DNA of 6,427 nt from JANXQE01 sp035651635 (GTDB lineage Bacteria; Verrucomicrobiota; Verrucomicrobiia; Limisphaerales; UBA8199): the NCBI GenBank assembly GCA_035651635.1, contig DASRFK010000040.1, positions 1 through 6,427 on the forward strand, in the 5' to 3' direction. Below are positions 5,168 to 6,427 of the stretch, in pieces (positions within the stretch are counted from its first letter, which is position 1; each line of letters starts with the position of its first letter). Under the pieces are notes generated by a model that was not told the origin of the DNA, made no database searches, and worked only from the letters and a program-made list of their open reading frames with translations. The position numbers and the translations under genes were made by a program.

Positions 5168-6175
5168 TTAGCCGAGGTTCGCATCCACCACCGCCAGGCT
5201 GTGGGAGTTCTCCACATAGTTGACTTCGGTGATGCCCAATACGGTGGGAAGAATTTCCGGTGCGACTTTCATGGGGCCGGGCTTGGGCGCGCTGCCAGGC
5301 GCAGGCTGCGGAAAAGCCGTGGACGTGGCCGTGTGGAAGGTCACGTTTCCTTCAACTTTTTTCAGCGTCTGGTGGATGTGGCCGTTGAGCACTGTGACCG
5401 AACCAAAGCGTTTCAGAAGACCGAGCGCGCGTTCAGCGTCCTGCGTTCCCCAGCCCCATTGGGGATAGATGGACCACAATGGCACATGCGCAAACAACAC
5501 GATCGGCGTGCTGGCAGACAGCCCGCTGACATCGTCTTTCAACCAGGCCAGTTGCTCCTCACCCAGGATGCCCAAGCCGCCTTCGGCGATGTTGAGGACG
5601 TTGACAAGGCCGATGAAGTGAACGCCACGCTGGTCGAAACTGAACCAGCCATTGCCCTTCGTTCCTTTGCCGTAACGCGCGCGGTATTCCTTGCCGTTGT
5701 CGCTGATCACGTCGTGCTCGCCAGGCACATAAAAAATCTGTCCGGCCTTCGCCCTCTTGAGGAGTTGATCCAGCGTGTCGAACTCCTCCGGCTCGGAAAG
5801 ATGCGAGAGATCTCCCGTGTGCAGAATGAAATCAGGCGCAACGGGCAGAGCGTTGATTTTGGCGATGGCTTGCTTGAGCGTGCTAACGACATCGGTGTTA
5901 GCTGGTTTGTTGAAACCGATGTGACTGTCGCTGATTTGCACGAAACTGAAGTCGCCCATCATCGGAGTCTCCGCCGCGGCCGCGGCGGTCGGGCTGAGAA
6001 TTTTTGAGCCGAGCACGCCGCCGCTCACGGTCCACAACACGCCGGTGCCGGCCCAGGCCATGCACCTCAAGAAGCCACGCCGGTCAACGCCATCGTGCGC
6101 GTGATCCTCGTCGATGTGATCCGTGTGCGCCAGCAGACGGCGAACTTCCCGGACTTTGTTCGGAGCATTTTTCAT
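5168..6175 (-). CDS. Tat-exported calcineurin-like metallophosphoesterase
   Basis: A 335-residue exported phosphoesterase. The N-terminal region contains DRRGFLRCMAWAG (31-43), a twin-arginine motif followed by a hydrophobic stretch and Ala-rich cleavage region (63-68). It is therefore probably folded, with its metals, before export. Metal-site motifs follow in family order: DSH (83-85), GD (121-122), GEHD (152-155), FAHVP (228-232) and NGHIH (264-268). The third motif is normally GNHD or GNHE; here Glu153 replaces the metal-binding Asn. A phosphate ester substrate is likely, but its identity is unknown. I chose the ATG at 6175; the frame is open upstream to 6274, but the preceding residues add nothing recognisable and would leave the Tat motif unusually far from the terminus. 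No Shine-Dalgarno is visible, and the leader just before the ATG is AT-rich. First gene of an operon with the DUF2231-like and cytochrome c genes. Confidence 0.87.
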   Translation of the reverse strand: MKNAPNKVREVRRLLAHTDHIDEDHAHDGVDRRGFLRCMAWAGTGVLWTVSGGVLGSKILSPTAAAAAETPMMGDFSFVQISDSHIGFNKPANTDVVSTLKQAIAKINALPVAPDFILHTGDLSHLSEPEEFDTLDQLLKRAKAGQIFYVPGEHDVISDNGKEYRARYGKGTKGNGWFSFDQRGVHFIGLVNVLNIAEGGLGILGEEQLAWLKDDVSGLSASTPIVLFAHVPLWSIYPQWGWGTQDAERALGLLKRFGSVTVLNGHIHQTLKKVEGNVTFHTATSTAFPQPAPGSAPKPGPMKVAPEILPTVLGITEVNYVENSHSLAVVDANLG

Positions 6176-6337
6176 ATAATTTAATTGTTTTGATGTCTTG
6201 TTTGGTTTGCGCAGTGCAGACCGCGTGACGGCTGATTTTATTCCCGGGCGGTGCGTTTTGTAGTGGAGCTGCATCCATACATACCGGCCAAGAGATGAAA
6301 ATATTCCCTCGAGGGACTGAGAGCGTGTTTTAATAAT
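6176..6337. other. upstream region of the phosphoesterase operon
   Basis: About 160 bases without a supported gene. The 20 bases next to the ATG are strikingly AT-rich against a GC-rich background, as expected near a promoter, but I cannot identify a convincing -35/-10 pair on the minus strand. A perfect palindrome at 6305-6316 lies 130 bases upstream of the start codon. Confidence 0.45.
6305..6316. promoter_or_regulatory. perfect 12-base palindrome
   Basis: TCCCTCGAGGGA reads the same on both strands, with no spacer. It sits upstream of the phosphoesterase operon and just outside the hairpin chain at the right edge. It may be a protein-binding site, but palindromes of this length also arise by chance in GC-rich DNA, so this is weak. 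Confidence 0.25.
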
Positions 6338-6366
6338 GGTCTTGGCGGCGAGACGCCGCCAAGACC
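6338..6366. repeat. strong 13-bp hairpin with AGA loop
   Basis: The arms GGTCTTGGCGGCG (6338-6350) and CGCCGCCAAGACC (6354-6366) pair perfectly around AGA. It is the longest perfect stem in the window. No T-run follows on either strand, so it is not a classical intrinsic terminator. It begins a chain of hairpins that continues to the right edge. Confidence 0.8.
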
Positions 6367-6412
6367 CGCGGGCCAGAGGCCCGCGCTACGTAGCGCAGGC
6401 GTCCTCGTCTGC
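6367..6412. repeat. continuing hairpin chain at the right edge
   Basis: Directly abutting the previous hairpin is CGCGGGCC-AGA-GGCCCGCG (6367-6385), a perfect 8-bp stem with the same AGA loop. It overlaps a perfect 14-base palindrome GCGCTACGTAGCGC (6383-6396). A third stem, GCAGGC (6395-6400) with GTCTGC (6407-6412), has one G-U pair. The GCGGGCC/GGCCCGC arms recur at 2011-2027. The remaining 15 bases are GC-rich and probably belong to the same repeat, cut by the window end. Confidence 0.7.
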
Positions 6413-6427
6413 GGGTTCCGCCGGCGT

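Noticed and set aside
5201..6007. 268-codon plus-strand open frame opposite the metallophosphoesterase
   Set aside because: Antisense shadow; the minus-strand frame carries the Tat motif and all metal-binding motifs.
6176..6274. Upstream extension of the phosphoesterase to the ATG at 6274
   Set aside because: The 33 added residues are basic and featureless and would place the twin-arginine motif about 65 residues from the N terminus. Neither start has a ribosome site, so this remains possible but less likely.

Overview
The window looks like chromosomal DNA from a GC-rich Gram-negative bacterium, most likely Verrucomicrobiota (Limisphaerales/Pedosphaera-like). That placement is an inference. 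It rests on the style of the SGNH hydrolase and of the Tat-exported metallophosphoesterase, and on the dense families of short GC-rich hairpin repeats between genes. No rRNA, tRNA, CRISPR array, transposase or phage gene was seen.

Layout. (1) At the left edge is the 5' part of pyrH (UMP kinase) on the minus strand. It is divergent from a secreted SGNH/GDSL-type hydrolase (516-1862, plus). The roughly 300-base gap between them holds a candidate promoter for each gene and a 9-bp-arm palindrome. (2) 1863-2203 is non-coding and packed with hairpin repeats, including two copies of one bi-hairpin element in opposite orientation. (3) A plus-strand pair follows: a WalJ/YycJ-type MBL-fold metallohydrolase with a GTG start (2204-3082), and, 11 bases later, a SpoU/TrmH-family RNA 2'-O-methyltransferase (3094-3906). 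(4) The convergent gap 3907-4333 holds 14 tandem copies of a 7-base unit and a third bi-hairpin element. (5) A minus-strand operon is read right to left: a Tat-exported calcineurin-like metallophosphoesterase (6175-5168), a DUF2231-type four-helix membrane protein (5153-4731) and a membrane-anchored monohaem cytochrome c (4720-4334). The internal gaps are 14 and 10 bases. (6) The right edge (6305-6427) is non-coding and carries a palindrome and a chain of strong hairpins that continues past the window.

How the genes work together. pyrH (pyrimidine nucleotide synthesis) and the MBL hydrolase/methyltransferase pair are housekeeping-type genes with no visible link to each other. The minus-strand trio is the most system-like part. 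It places an exported phosphoesterase, a polytopic membrane protein and a c-type cytochrome in one transcription unit, all expected at or across the inner membrane. Its joint function cannot be read from sequence. The other notable signal is the non-coding repeat content: every complete intergenic gap of 300 bases or more carries structured DNA.
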